Source: Gavia stellata
Lineage: Eukaryota > Chordata > Aves > Gaviiformes > Gaviidae
Assembly (NCBI RefSeq): GCF_030936135.1
Contig: NC_082599.1
Span: 3,582,847-3,646,846, forward strand
Direction of reading: 5' to 3'
Length of the DNA stretch: 64,000 bases
This document shows, one piece after another, positions 52,363 to 62,959 of this stretch (position 1 is its first letter; each line of letters opens with the position of its first letter). The notes below the pieces were generated by a model. It did not search any database. It saw only the letters and a program-made list of their open reading frames with translations, and was not told the DNA's origin. The translations under genes and the position numbers were made by a program.

Positions 52363-55300
52363 CATGGATGTGGCGACAGACATGAATTGTCTCCCTCTCC
52401 CCTTCTGCACTTAGTGTTTGGTACCAAAGAGTCCTGCCAAGTTGCTGTACATCAGCTGAGCTGGGGTAACTGCTCTTGGTGAACGCCATTTAGCATAACT
52501 GAGCAAATTAATCCATATTACATGCACTGCCACAAGGCAAGAACAGAAATACAGACCTAACATGGCTCAGCTGACTAACGGTAACTTGACAGTACGTGTG
52601 TCACTTGGCTGCACACTTTCTGGGATAACCAGGAGAGATTTGCATAGCCATTTCTGAATGGGACTAGCAATCAGCCCCAAGCAGCTTTGCAAATCCTTCC
52701 CTGAGGGCAGAAAGACTCCATGCGTGCAAATGCTGGGCACTGACTTCTGCCCCTGGCCCCAGGACGACATAACCAGACATGCTTTCAGATGTTACTGCAC
52801 TGCTCATCCCACAGTGACCACCGCAGCAAGGTCTGAGTGACTGGTGGGTTTCTCACATGCCTCCAATCCAAAAGAATTCAATGACCAGTTATGAAGGGAA
52901 AATAGGGAAGAGTGAAGCACTTTTTGGGGACTAATATCAGCAAGCAATGTATCTTCAAGCTGTGGATGTAGAGGTCCAACTAGATAAAGCCCTGAGCAAC
53001 CTGGCCTGAGCTGATAGATGACCTTGCTTTGAGCAGAAGGTTGGTCTAGAGACCTCCTGAGCTCCCTCCCAGCCGTACTTGTCCTGTGATCCCATGTCTT
53101 TGCCAAGTGCTAGACACAAGGCTGGAGTGGTGGGACTCTGCTAGCATCCATCGGCAGCCAGGCTCAGCATGTCGCTTACCTGGCCAAGTTCTCCACCATC
53201 CCCATGGGCCTGACCTGAGATTAAACACGTGGCTAGAGGAGAGGTCTTCTAGCTGTGGAGCAAGAAGAGGCTGCAAAGGGAGGAGGTTTGTGTTACCTGT
53301 GTGACAGTGGTGTCACCGACGAGATTTTAACCGGGGCTTTTCATACTCTGTGAGGAAACCCTTTCCTGCCCTAGGCACAAGAAACAAGCAGAGACGGTCT
53401 CCGAAAGCAGCCTTGTAGCTCGATTCTGTAGCACATGGTGTGTGTGGGGAGAGTAACAGCAATGGGGTTTTCCAGTAACCGATAAATTGCACATCCTACT
53501 CCTGCAAGAGGCCATAGCTTGTTTGGCTTTGAGAAGAGTTAGTGTTCGCCCTGGGGCCCGGGTTGACCCTCCGTATGCCGCTCCACTTGGGCAGCCCGGC
53601 TCCTGCCCTCTTAGAGCCCAGCCTGCCGCTCAGTGAGCTGTGTGGCTCCATGGAGGGTCACCAGCTCTCCATGGGCACCCGCACTGCTATGTCTGCAGAG
53701 CTGATCAAGCTCCTCAAAGGTTTCAAGGTTTGAAAACACCACAAAACTTGGGTTTTGGTGCGTGTATTTGAAGTCTCCCATTAGACCTAGATGACAGACT
53801 TACCTATCACATCGGATCTTACAGTAACCCCTCACCTGACTGACTGTATCTGCATCAATTGTCTTAAAAACGTGTTACAGAACAAACATGCAGAAACAAC
53901 TCTTGAAGAAACCAAGCTGTGACTTGGTGTATGGGCATCTCTGGGAAAGATGTTCCCCATGGCCAGGATGCTGGCACATGGAGCGTTCAGTTGTACGGCT
54001 TTCCCCACGAGCGGGGCTAAAACAGGCTTGTGCAGAAAGCCTTTTCTGAGCACACCCAAGCTGTCAGGCGGTGGTGTGGGGGGTTCATTGCAGCTTTGCT
54101 TTGCTCCCCATCAAAAACACTCCCCCATTCTGGCTGGCTTCACCGCATTTGTATCGGTGCGTCCTGCCTGCCACAGGGTATTTCTGCATATGCTGTGACT
54201 TGTGGGAATAACTTGGCCACGGGCAGCAAAGGCAGCAAATGCAATAGTGACCATGACATCGTTACATGCAGATGTTGTACCACTAAGAGACTTTGCCACT
54301 TTCAATCTGGGCTGCTCTTCTCTGGGGAAGGCACAGGCACATCTAGCAGGAGACGTGGCAGCAGCGTCACCAGCAAATGCTGCGTGTTTTAATTCTTAAA
54401 AAAAAAATCCTGAACTTTCATGTTCCTCTTTTTCCTTCAAAATCTGCTTTCCTTTGCAATGGATGGTGTTAGCTGTGTCACTGCTTTGTACTTATAACCT
54501 CAGTGTTCCTTTGAGCTTCTCTGAAGTGAATGATGTATCTATTGGTGCCATTGAGTTACTTCAATTTTCCTTACAAGCAGCAGTAAGCGGAGGCTTTCTC
54601 AGAGACGTACCTGGCTGTGTTTAGAGGAACGAGGATGGGAAAACAGTCCCTAATGCATTACAGTTTAATACTAGAAGTAATGCTCTTTAACCAGGGGTGG
54701 TCTTTTCCAACACATTTAACCCGTATTGTTCCAAATCTGAAGTGTGCAGCATCACGACTCCATCCCTTGCACGAGATTGTAACTGAGAGCGGAGGAGCTT
54801 TCACTGTGCTGTGGCGAGCAGACACTGACTCAATAGACCGTAAAGCTTTGAATGCCAAAGTAATATTGTCTTCACTATGCACTACAGAAGATAAACCCAA
54901 GGTTTTAGGGCCAGACTCCATGCTCATTTCTCCTGGGGGATAGAGGACTTATGCGAGACAGACACTGCCATGAGGACTGCCCCCCAATAAACTTTTCAAG
55001 ACCCTGGATTCCTTCCAATTTAACTTCTTTTACAAATCCCATAAGGTTTCCGTTGGCACAGGCTAGTTCTTTACTCTTACTGGTATATTTTGGGATGGAA
55101 AGCTCAGTGCCAGGGGACAACCCACCTAAGCATAAAACTTCATTGCAGATTAACTCATTTGGAGCTTTCAGACTCTTCCGTATATGACTCAAATGAAGTG
55201 ATTTTTTTTTTTTTTTTGGCTTCTCACACCTGCATGCATTTGAGCATGCCTGAAGTCTTTTATAGACTCAATAAATTTGATTAAATAAACCATTCTGACA

Positions 55301-57296
55301 AGGAAGTAAAGCCAGATTTTTCTGCTGAATCATTGTCACTGTCCTTATTTTTATACCCGTTTCCCAAGCCCAATCCATGTTTGTGCAGCACCTGTCCCTC
55401 ACCCCTCAACTCTGACCTGCAGTCCCTACAAGTGATAACCACAAATATACACCGTGCATTAGCAGTGAACAACCTTTATGCAAACCATCTGCACAAAAAA
55501 TCCTCTTGCCAGAGCCCGGGAGTGAGGACATCACTTGGCCAGGATGTCACTATGGCTCTGACCTGCCCAGCTATCCCAAGGCATTCCTGGGCATGGTTTG
55601 GCGCTTGCAAAGATCAAAGCATTGGCCAGAACGTGGGAAGAGCTCCAGCTTAATTCTTGGTAGCAGAGCAAAGAAAAGAACCCATGGGTGACAAAAAAGA
55701 GGTGAGGGCCATAGAGGGAACATGGAAGTCATGAAAAGGTGCTGGAATTGTTAATGGCAATATTAACTGTCACAGTCAAGCCTTGTGCAGTTACAGGTAG
55801 TTTTTGTTTTCCTTGGCTCTGCCACAGCTGCTTGATACTTTCTGCCTGAATTCCCACCACCGCAAGGTCTGGGCTAATGCCCAGTCTGGCAATATGGGAT
55901 AGTTGGCCCTTGACATGCAGTTACAGTATAACCCTGTCCTTTGCAGAACAAAGCAGAATCTGGCTTTGATGTTTGGACACGTGAAAATGTTTGAGTTTCA
56001 TTCCTCGGTCATACATAATCTCCAAAGTCCAATGTTAGCACCAGTGTTAAAATCAATCCACTGTCCTCTGCACAGGTAAGGCTGTGACTTAACTTCTGTA
56101 AGGACTGATGTTGTCAGAGCCCTAATTATTGAAGGGGAAAAAAAAGCAAAGAAGAGCTTGTAAAGCAAAGTTTTATCCTGCATTGGATCCAGTGGATGAA
56201 AAAAAGATGTTTGGGGGCTCATAAGGTCGCAGTGGCTATAGCCCATAAGGCATTGAGGTTGTTTTCTCATTCCCCCCTTTGGTTTTCTAGCCCCTTCCCA
56301 CCAGCCCATCCCATTCCTTACAGCCTTCTTGGGCCTTTGCAGAGGATGGGGTCTAAGTTCGGAGGGGGGGTGGCATCTTCTGGGAACATCATCAGCCCAT
56401 GGGGCTCGAGGAGAGGGTGGGGGACCATCAAGACACTGGGAGCTCTCCCCCCACCAAGGCTCAGGCACCCCACCCCGGACAGCCGTCCCCTCTCAGGAGG
56501 GCAGACCTGTTCCCAGACAGCAGGCAGAGTCCAAAATTTCTGGGCTTGTGCAATGATTTGGGTTAAAGCAGGGAGCTGATTCTGTGCTGCAGGGGATCCT
56601 GGCTCAGCTGTACACACCCACACTCCAGCTGTGTTACAGTGGGTGGCATGAATCCAGACACACACACAAAGCTTTTTTTATCCCCAAAAACTGTACACAA
56701 GACACAGGGCTTGAACGCACAACCTCCTCCAGCCCTGGCAAGTGACACGTGCATTCCTAACTCACACAGATACATGAAAATGGTACCGTAGGTTATTACT
56801 GGTGTTTGCAACTCCCTTCTCCTCCCACTGGCGTGGTAAATGAGCTTGGAAAGATCTCTCCTTTCCTTAAATGTGAACAGGGAATGAGCTATCAGTGTGT
56901 CCTTGCTCAGTACATCCCACCTCTGCTCCTTTTGGGGACCTCACAGGAGTAAATTTTAATCAGATACAAGAAGGGGACTATAGAGAAGACAATTGGAAAA
57001 CCTCGAGGAAACCCTTATGTCTGTGGAGAGGATATTTGTTGTTCTCTGACTTTGCAGGGATTTACTACAAGCTGATGCTGTCCTGCTAATGACGCTTCAT
57101 GTGGAAAATAAATGTGTTGTTAAGCAGCTGATAAGGAAATAATGCAGTCCCAATGCTGGAGTGCGGCCGGGCTCACCCCAGGCTCCCTGGCCACTTCACC
57201 TATTTTCCAGCTCATCTGGCTTGATCTTCGCTTGCACACCCGCTCACACACTTGTGCCAGCTGCCAGCACCACGGGTACGTGGGCCCTCCGACTCA
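52363..57296 (+). other. OBSCN 3' UTR and convergent intergenic DNA
   Basis: No exon or CR1 is recognised. The first exact AATAAA after the stop is at 54986-54991, followed by 55270-55275, 55284-55289 and 57107-57112, so the 3' UTR may be about 2.6 kb if one of the first three is used. A T run (about 16) lies near 55202. Small open frames, for example 53542-53733, show no family resemblance. Confidence 0.45.
54986..55289 (+). terminator. OBSCN: Candidate polyadenylation signals of obscurin-B
   Basis: AATAAA occurs at 54986, 55270 and 55284. These are the first perfect signals after the stop at 52362. Sequence alone does not show which is used, or whether a variant nearer the stop is. Confidence 0.35.
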
Positions 57297-57886
57297 TGGT
57301 CTCGAATTTAAGGAAAGGAGTTTAATAAAACAATAGGACAGACTGTGCTGATCAGGTATAGGGTGTGACCAGACAAGTGTAGGGACCAGCTGCCTATTTA
57401 CACACACCCAGCCCTTTTTACCTCCTTGCCCCTCTATTTTCCTCCTAAATTCCTCTTTTTTCCCACCTTCAGTTCCTCCCCTAAACATCCCACCATAAGT
57501 CCTGTGCAATCCCAAAATGCTCTTCCCCTGCATGCCATAGGATGTCCCCCCTCCCTTGACAGCAAACCCCCTTAGTCCAGATGGTGATCCGGAGAGCTGC
57601 TCCCAATGGCATGTCTCGATGGGTCTCACGCCAGGACTGTGGGGCTGATGGCTCTGCTGGGACAGTCCTGGGAGGGACCTGGGCAAAATACTTGTTCCTT
57701 GGAAGTCCTTAATTTGGGTTCCACCTGGCAATGTGCCCCTGTGTTTCTCTGGGCTTGTGCAGATGGGCTTTTGATGGGCTGATGGCCCCCAAGAGGGGGC
57801 TGGGAGTAGCCTGGCAGGGTACTATTTGTCTCTCTGTGCTCCTTTGTGGGTGTGGATGAGCTTTTATCACATAACCCAACACCACA
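57297..57886 (-). mobile_element. LTR-like element, probable solo LTR (antisense)
   Basis: The part at 57297-57510 is shared with 61323-61500: both have TTTAATAA, then ATAGGACAGACTG, a pyrimidine-rich run, and CATAAGT with TGCACAGTCCCA or TGTGCAATCCCA. On the minus strand the block can be read as starting TG (near 57886) and ending CA (57297), as an LTR does. No clear target-site duplication, primer site or coding part is seen. It is an old endogenous retrovirus-type remnant by inference, not proof. Confidence 0.45.
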
Positions 57887-58013
57887 ATAACCGGAGAGGC
57901 AGAGCAGCGATACATGTGAAGAAGGTAAAGAGAAAAGCCATGGTAACTGTTAAGCAAACAAGATCATTTCAGTGTTGACACCACACAGATCTGATAACCA
58001 TGGGATCACGCAA

Positions 58014-58019
58014 TTTATT
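58014..58019 (-). terminator. CYP8B1: CYP8B1 polyadenylation signal
   Basis: TTTATT on the plus strand reads AATAAA on the gene strand, about 45 nt after the stop codon. It would give a very short 3' UTR. Confidence 0.6.
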
Positions 58020-58064
58020 TCACAGATAGCACCAGAACAAACAATGCAACAAGGACTTCCCAAA

Positions 58065-59597
58065 TTAAAAGTGTAGCCGGTATCTGAACCGAATGTCATG
58101 AACAGGCTGCATTGTCCCAAATCCCCAGCGGCTGATGTCTATTGCTGGAATCTCCTCTTCTCTGTTGACCAGCTCCAGGTCATAGTGACTCAGCATCAAG
58201 AACACAAACAGTTTAATTTCAGCGGCAGCGAAGAACCGCCCAGGACAGATGGATACTCCTGCCCCCCAAGGCATGTTGAAGTATTTCAGCCTCTTCCCAT
58301 TTTTGCAGAAATCTTTCTTGGTGCCGTCTGGGTTCACGAAGCGGTCGTACTTAAATTCATGAGGCTCAGGGTGGATTTCTGGATTCATCTGCACAGAGAT
58401 GTGCGGGAACAAAGCCACCCTGTCTCCTTTGCGGAGAGTGTACTCTGTCCCACTGCTCGTCTTAAGGCTCATGTCCTGGAGGACAGCTCTGACCAGTATT
58501 GGGGCTGCAACCAGCCTCAGGGTCTCCTCCAGAGCACTGTCCAGAAGAGGAGTCTGGTTTAACATGTCCCTAGTGATGTTAATTGGTGGGCTCCCTGGCT
58601 TCGCTTCCTGGCTGTTCTCCCTTAAGACTTTATCCACCTCATCCTTCACAGCCTTCATAGCTTCTGGATGTTTCATTAGATACAAGAGGAGCCAGAAGGC
58701 AGTCGGGCCCGTATTGCCTTGTGATGCCCAGAGGAGCATAAACATGAAACGATCCCGCATGTACTCGGGGACACCGTTTTCTGCCAGAAGCTGGTCTTGA
58801 TCACTTATCCACCCACTGATGTTGTCCTTCTGCCAGCTCTTCTTCACGGACAGCATGCTCCAGAAGAGCCTCTTCAGCTGTTCAGCTTCTATTTTGTCCT
58901 TGGGAGGCAATACACCATAGGCCAGGCGAGGGAAGAGGCGGTCGTACTTCCGAAACTCGTGGAACAGCTGGTTGGAGTGGATGCGATCTTGCTCATTAGC
59001 TTTTTCCTTGTTATCTGCCCCTTGGTGTGGCTCAGTGCCATACAGAGCCAGGTACCCGGCTCTGAAGACGATGTTGTAGCAGTAGTGGAAGAGGCCATCC
59101 TCTTGCCACACTCGCTTCTCCTCTCCTGAGCTCAGATTGAAAAGCATCAGCTTCTGAAAGTTCTCCATGGTGGCTTGTGTCATGACAGTGAGTCCGTCTC
59201 CCATCAGGTGCTTCGTGCTCAACGCATGAATTATGCTATGGTTGGCTTTGATGGACTTGTAGCCAAAAACCCGCAGGACCAGTTTAGATGCAAAAGTCTT
59301 AAAGTCTAGTTTAGATCGTGATTCCTTCACAATGGCTCCAAAGCAGAAGGGGTCCATCACGAAGGTGAAGTAATAGCCTCCGATCAGCACCGTGAAAATA
59401 TCCCCGTGTTTTCTCTGCATACGTTTTAGAAACTCTGAACTGTCCTTTCTGAAATCCAGCGCGTAACCCAGCCAGGGAATGGTACCTTTGTCCAGAGGCG
59501 GCTCATCCGGTCTCCGTCTCCGAAATGCGCCCAGGAGGTAGAGCCCACCGAGCAGCGATGCTATCAAGGTACAGAGGACAATCACCCAGAGCGCCAT
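58065..59597 (-). CDS. CYP8B1: Sterol 12-alpha-hydroxylase, cytochrome P450 8B1 (intronless)
   Basis: An uninterrupted 510-codon frame. CYP8B1 hydroxylates the 12-alpha position of bile-acid intermediates in the liver ER and sets the cholate to chenodeoxycholate ratio. The protein starts with a hydrophobic membrane anchor (residues about 3-25, ALWVIVLCTLIASLLGGLYL) and a basic stop-transfer (RRRRPDEPP). The I-helix reads WASQGNTGPTAFW, with Asn where most P450s have the acid before Thr, as usual in the CYP7/8 group. EETLR is the K-helix ExxR, FKYDRF the PERF-like motif, and WGAGVSICPGR the haem-binding loop with the Cys ligand. Human CYP8B1 is intronless and about 501 residues, which fits. 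The start is chosen at the first Met because the anchor follows at once and the frame upstream has no better one. Confidence 0.95.
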   Translation of the reverse strand: MALWVIVLCTLIASLLGGLYLLGAFRRRRPDEPPLDKGTIPWLGYALDFRKDSSEFLKRMQRKHGDIFTVLIGGYYFTFVMDPFCFGAIVKESRSKLDFKTFASKLVLRVFGYKSIKANHSIIHALSTKHLMGDGLTVMTQATMENFQKLMLFNLSSGEEKRVWQEDGLFHYCYNIVFRAGYLALYGTEPHQGADNKEKANEQDRIHSNQLFHEFRKYDRLFPRLAYGVLPPKDKIEAEQLKRLFWSMLSVKKSWQKDNISGWISDQDQLLAENGVPEYMRDRFMFMLLWASQGNTGPTAFWLLLYLMKHPEAMKAVKDEVDKVLRENSQEAKPGSPPINITRDMLNQTPLLDSALEETLRLVAAPILVRAVLQDMSLKTSSGTEYTLRKGDRVALFPHISVQMNPEIHPEPHEFKYDRFVNPDGTKKDFCKNGKRLKYFNMPWGAGVSICPGRFFAAAEIKLFVFLMLSHYDLELVNREEEIPAIDISRWGFGTMQPVHDIRFRYRLHF

Positions 59598-59654
59598 GAG
59601 AGCTCTGCGCCCGTCCGGGAGCTTGAACTAGAGCTAGGCTGGGGCCGAAGAGTG

Positions 59655-59663
59655 CTTTTTATT
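59655..59663 (-). promoter_or_regulatory. CYP8B1: TATA-like box of CYP8B1
   Basis: AATAAAAAG on the gene strand, about 58-66 nt upstream of the ATG. An inverted CCAAT (ATTGG on the plus strand, 59713-59717) lies about 50 bp further up. Position and spacing suit a TATA promoter with a 5' UTR of about 30 nt. Confidence 0.5.
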
Positions 59664-59726
59664 CCCACCCAGCAGCTGATATGCAGATGCACAGCTGACA
59701 ACCTCTGTCCCCATTGGCAACAAGTG

Positions 59727-59740
59727 TTTGCCTTTCCCCT
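59727..59740 (-). promoter_or_regulatory. CYP8B1: DR1-like nuclear receptor site (weak)
   Basis: The gene strand reads AGGGGAAAGGCAAA, two imperfect AGGTCA-like halves one base apart. HNF4-alpha is a known activator of mammalian CYP8B1, which makes a DR1 plausible, but the match is poor. Confidence 0.25.
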
Positions 59741-60665
59741 GTGGAGCGCTCCAGCGTGTACTTCTCCCTTGATGAACAGAGATTTTTAAGGTGGAAGGTA
59801 TGTTATAATCAAGTTGGAGTTAGCGGGCTCCATGCTGCTGGAGTTTCAGCATGTGCTCTGCAGCAGCTTAAGCAAATTCCCTTTTCTAGGCTGAATGGAG
59901 CCCAGTTTTTGAAAAAGAGAGTTGAGAGCATTTCACTCAGTGATTTCTGCCTTTAACACCAGGCTATGAACACGCACTGCAGGCTGAAAAAAGAGAGGAA
60001 GAGTGGATGTTGGAAATGCTACTGGAAGTGAGCTCAGGACCAAGGGAAGGGGGTTACAGCTGAGCTAATTTGGTCTCAAAAGCCAAGAGAAGGGAAGGTC
60101 TCCAAAATTTTGGTGTTCTCTGATGCACAGAGCCCCATAAGGGCTTTGCCAATGAGTGGTGCAAGCACTGCTAACCTGTAGAAAGGCAAAGCAAAGCAGG
60201 TGTGCTTTTCTCACAGGTGATGAGGGCTTGAATCAGTGGCATTTGCTTTGCATCAGATGAGTCCATCATCTGCGCGTGACCAAGTCCACCATCTGCATGT
60301 TGCCAAGTCCACCTCCTGGCTGGAGAGCAGCGGCGCCCAGAAGGACGACAGCACTTTCTTCTGTGCACATGCATACCCGATGCTCGGCGTGGCGAGTTGT
60401 GTCCCCTGCAGCCAGCGGAGAACCCCCAGCCCTCTGCCCTCCTGCTCCCACCCCTGGAGCTGGCATTTTTCCCCATTTTTTTCCCTTCTGCTTCTCGAAC
60501 TCTCCTGCTCCCCATTCTCTGGATGGCATTCGGGGACAATGCCAGGGACCCCGTGCCCCAGCCGGCACTATGCCTCTGGGTGCTGCCACCCTGATCTACA
60601 CAGCTGGTCACCACAGCCCCTGCCCCAGCTGCTGGTGCTTGGACCTCGCAGCACCCTCACGTAGG

Positions 60666-60700
60666 ATAGAGAGTGACATTAGTGACATAGAGAGTGACAT
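60666..60700 (+). repeat. Tandem duplication, about 21 bp
   Basis: AGAGAGTGACATTAGTGACAT is followed by AGAGAGTGACATTGG. It abuts the 5' edge of the CR1 copy. It may have arisen during or after that insertion. Confidence 0.65.
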
Positions 60701-60701
60701 T

Positions 60702-61319
60702 GGCCAAGAAGGCCAATGGCACCCTGGGGTGCATGAAAAAGAGTGTGGCCAGCAGGTCGAGGGAGGTTATTCTCCCCCTCTACTCTGCCCTGGTGAGGCC
60801 ACATCTGGAGTACTGTGTCCAGTTCTGGGCTCCCCGGTTCAAGGACAGGGAGCTGCTGGAGAGGGTACAGCAAAGGGCTATGAAGATGAGTAGAGGACTG
60901 GAACATCTTTCTTATGAGGAAAGGCTGAGGGACTTGGGGCTTTTTAGTCTGGAGAAGACTGAGGGGGGACCTTATCCATGCTTATAAATACTGAAGGGGT
61001 GGGTGCCAGGAGGATGGGGCCAGTCTTTTTTCAGTGGTGCCCAGTGATAGGACAAGAGGTAACGGGCACAGACTTGCTCATAGGAAGTTCCATCTAAACA
61101 TGAGAAGGAACTTCTTTACTTTGAGGGTGGCAGAGCACTGGAACAAGCTGCCCAGAGAGGTTGTGGAGTCTCCTTCTCTGGAGATACTCAAAACTCGCCT
61201 GGACACATTCCTGTGCAGTCTGCTGTAGGTGAACCTGCTCTGGCGGGGGGGTTGGACTGGATGATCTCCAGAGGTCCCTTCCAACCCCTGTCATTCTGGG
61301 ATTCATTCATTCTGTGATT
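60702..61319 (+). mobile_element. CR1 LINE fragment (sense, 5'-truncated)
   Basis: Carries the reverse-transcriptase C-terminal end with breaks: [20 protein letters not shown], then [19 protein letters not shown], and in another frame [20 protein letters not shown]. The 3' end has GGATGATCTCCAGAGGTCCC and CATTCTGTGATT. It is a different subfamily from the CR1 at 44358 (3' end text differs). Confidence 0.94.
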
Positions 61320-61322
61320 ACA

Positions 61323-61510
61323 TGGAAAGAGAGTTAAGAAAAAGGATTTAATAAGGCGATAGGACAGACTGCTGTGAGCAGGCGCAGGGCATGCTGCTTA
61401 CACACAACTAGCCCCTTTTACATCCCCCCCCCGCCCATTTCCCCCACCTTTGCCCTTCCCCTGAGCATTCCATCATAAGTTTTGCACAGTCCCACGAGCC
61501 CTCCTCTGTA
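61323..61510 (-). mobile_element. Second copy of LTR-like repeat (partial)
   Basis: Homologous to 57297-57510 over about 190 bp (AATAAGGCGATAGGACAGACT, then CATAAGTTTTGCACAGTCCC). It begins TGG on the plus strand, so ends CCA on the minus, as in the first copy. It starts within a few bases of the CR1 3' end at 61319. Confidence 0.45.
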
Positions 61511-61837
61511 TGGGATCACAATCTTCATCTTAGTTTTTGCTTCCCAGCTGCTCTTCCCTTCCACATTCCCTCCCAGTGACCTGACCCGTGGAGTGAAGGA
61601 CTCATCACAGCATCAGATAAATATTTATTCTGGCATTTAGGTTTTTTTAAGGAAAGCTCCCAGCCTTATCATTTTGGAAACACACTGTAGCAATGTTGGC
61701 AAGCAAAATAATGGCAGTGAAAACAAATTCACCTTTCTAGATCAACTCAAAACCCTTCTCAGTCCTACCAGTAGTCTTGTCTAGCAATAAAATTAAGGTG
61801 ATGAGTGTTTTCTCTTAAATTATTAATTTTATTTGTA

Positions 61838-61843
61838 TAGTTC
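61838..61843 (-). terminator. ACKR2: Candidate polyadenylation signal of ACKR2
   Basis: TTTATT on the plus strand (AATAAA on the gene strand), about 1.1 kb past the ACKR2 stop. Another lies at 61624-61629. Which is used is not known from sequence. If either is, the 3' UTR contains the CR1 3' end at 62186. Confidence 0.3.
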
Positions 61844-62185
61844 TAGCCCGGGTAAGGCTCGAGAGTATTTGGGGTGAATAGTACCTTTAAATAAAGGTCA
61901 GCAAACTAATAACCTTGAACTTTAAAACTACACTGGGTAATAAGGATTGGCTAACAGCTATCCATGACTCTTCTCTTCAAGGCCATGCTCTCACTCTGTA
62001 GTGAGAACACAAGCCAATATTTATGTTAAAGACAGTATCTGCAGATCTTTTTTACCTTGTCAAAATGGATCTTTGGGAAGGCAAATACCTCCACCACTGT
62101 TCTGCTGAGCCCATTTTTTTTCCTCTTTCTCACTGGCTGTTACTGGTTTGAACTCCGTTGCTGCTGTGATCGAACTGATCTCGAA

Positions 62186-62277
62186 TGGTGGACTTGGCAG
62201 TGTTAGGTTAACAGTTGGACTCAAGGATCTTAAGGATCTTTTCCAACCTAAATAATTCTATGATTCTATGATTCTAC
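62186..62277 (+). mobile_element. CR1 LINE 3' end (sense)
   Basis: GGTGGACTTGGCAGTGTTAG, TTTTCCAACCTAAATAATTC, then ATTCTATG octamers. Closely like the copy at 27567-27715. Confidence 0.92.
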
Positions 62278-62959
62278 GAATCAAGAACCTGTCCCTCAGA
62301 AAGACACAGTTTCCCGCTCAGCAGACCCGAGTGTAGCACAGCTCATTGTAACGGAGAAACCCATCATTGGTCAGACAACCCAGTTTAAAATGACCTAATT
62401 CCTCCTGTTGTCTCTCCCGGTAGACCAAGGGACAAGCCCAGTTGAACACATCTACCCAGCAGACGGCAAGAGCCAGGAGAAGCAAAGCCACCCCCAAGGC
62501 TGAGCTTCTGGTCACCCATGTCTAGCCTGATAGATGAGCGTGTCAAATCCATTCCCCAGCCCACACCACGAGCTGGAGGGACAATGGGATCGCTCTCCTC
62601 CACCAGCCCCTTTGGGATCTACAGGAGAGAAGTTCTGCACAAGTTTCAGTTTGCATTTTTAGGGGCACAACATCTAGATAAGCCAATCCTTCATCCACTA
62701 ATGCCTGACATACTCTAGACTGGAGCTGGGCTTCTTCCACCCAGGGCAATCCTTTTAAAATAATTCCAGTTACAACAGAAACAACTCCCACATGTACTTT
62801 TCCAGTCCCAACGGGGAAAATCTTCATCTCAATGCTGGCGCTAGGATGAGATATCTGGTTATGCAGTGCTGTGGGCTCACACCAACACCATCGCATGGCC
62901 AGGACCAGTAAAATATAGCATAGAGGGCATACGCATAATGTAAACAACGTAAATATTTA

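Larger units (their letters stand above)
59598..62959. other. Intergenic region between CYP8B1 and ACKR2
   Basis: Includes the CYP8B1 promoter, a GC-rich stretch at 60290-60660 without a supported gene, a short duplication (60666-60700), a CR1 (60702-61319), an LTR-like repeat (61323-61510) and a CR1 3' end (62186-62277). The 62280-62959 part is likely ACKR2 3' UTR. Frames up to 205 codons here run through the CR1 or lack similarity. Confidence 0.5.

Noticed and set aside
55998-56468. 156-codon minus-strand frame
   Set aside because: Pro/Trp-rich without a domain, no promoter or splice context; most likely chance in GC-rich DNA.
60276-60893. 205-codon plus-strand frame
   Set aside because: Starts in GC-rich intergenic DNA and runs into a CR1 in the wrong frame. 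No similarity to a protein family.
62543-62947. 134-codon minus-strand frame just after ACKR2
   Set aside because: Lies in the presumed ACKR2 3' UTR in a different frame, with no recognisable family.
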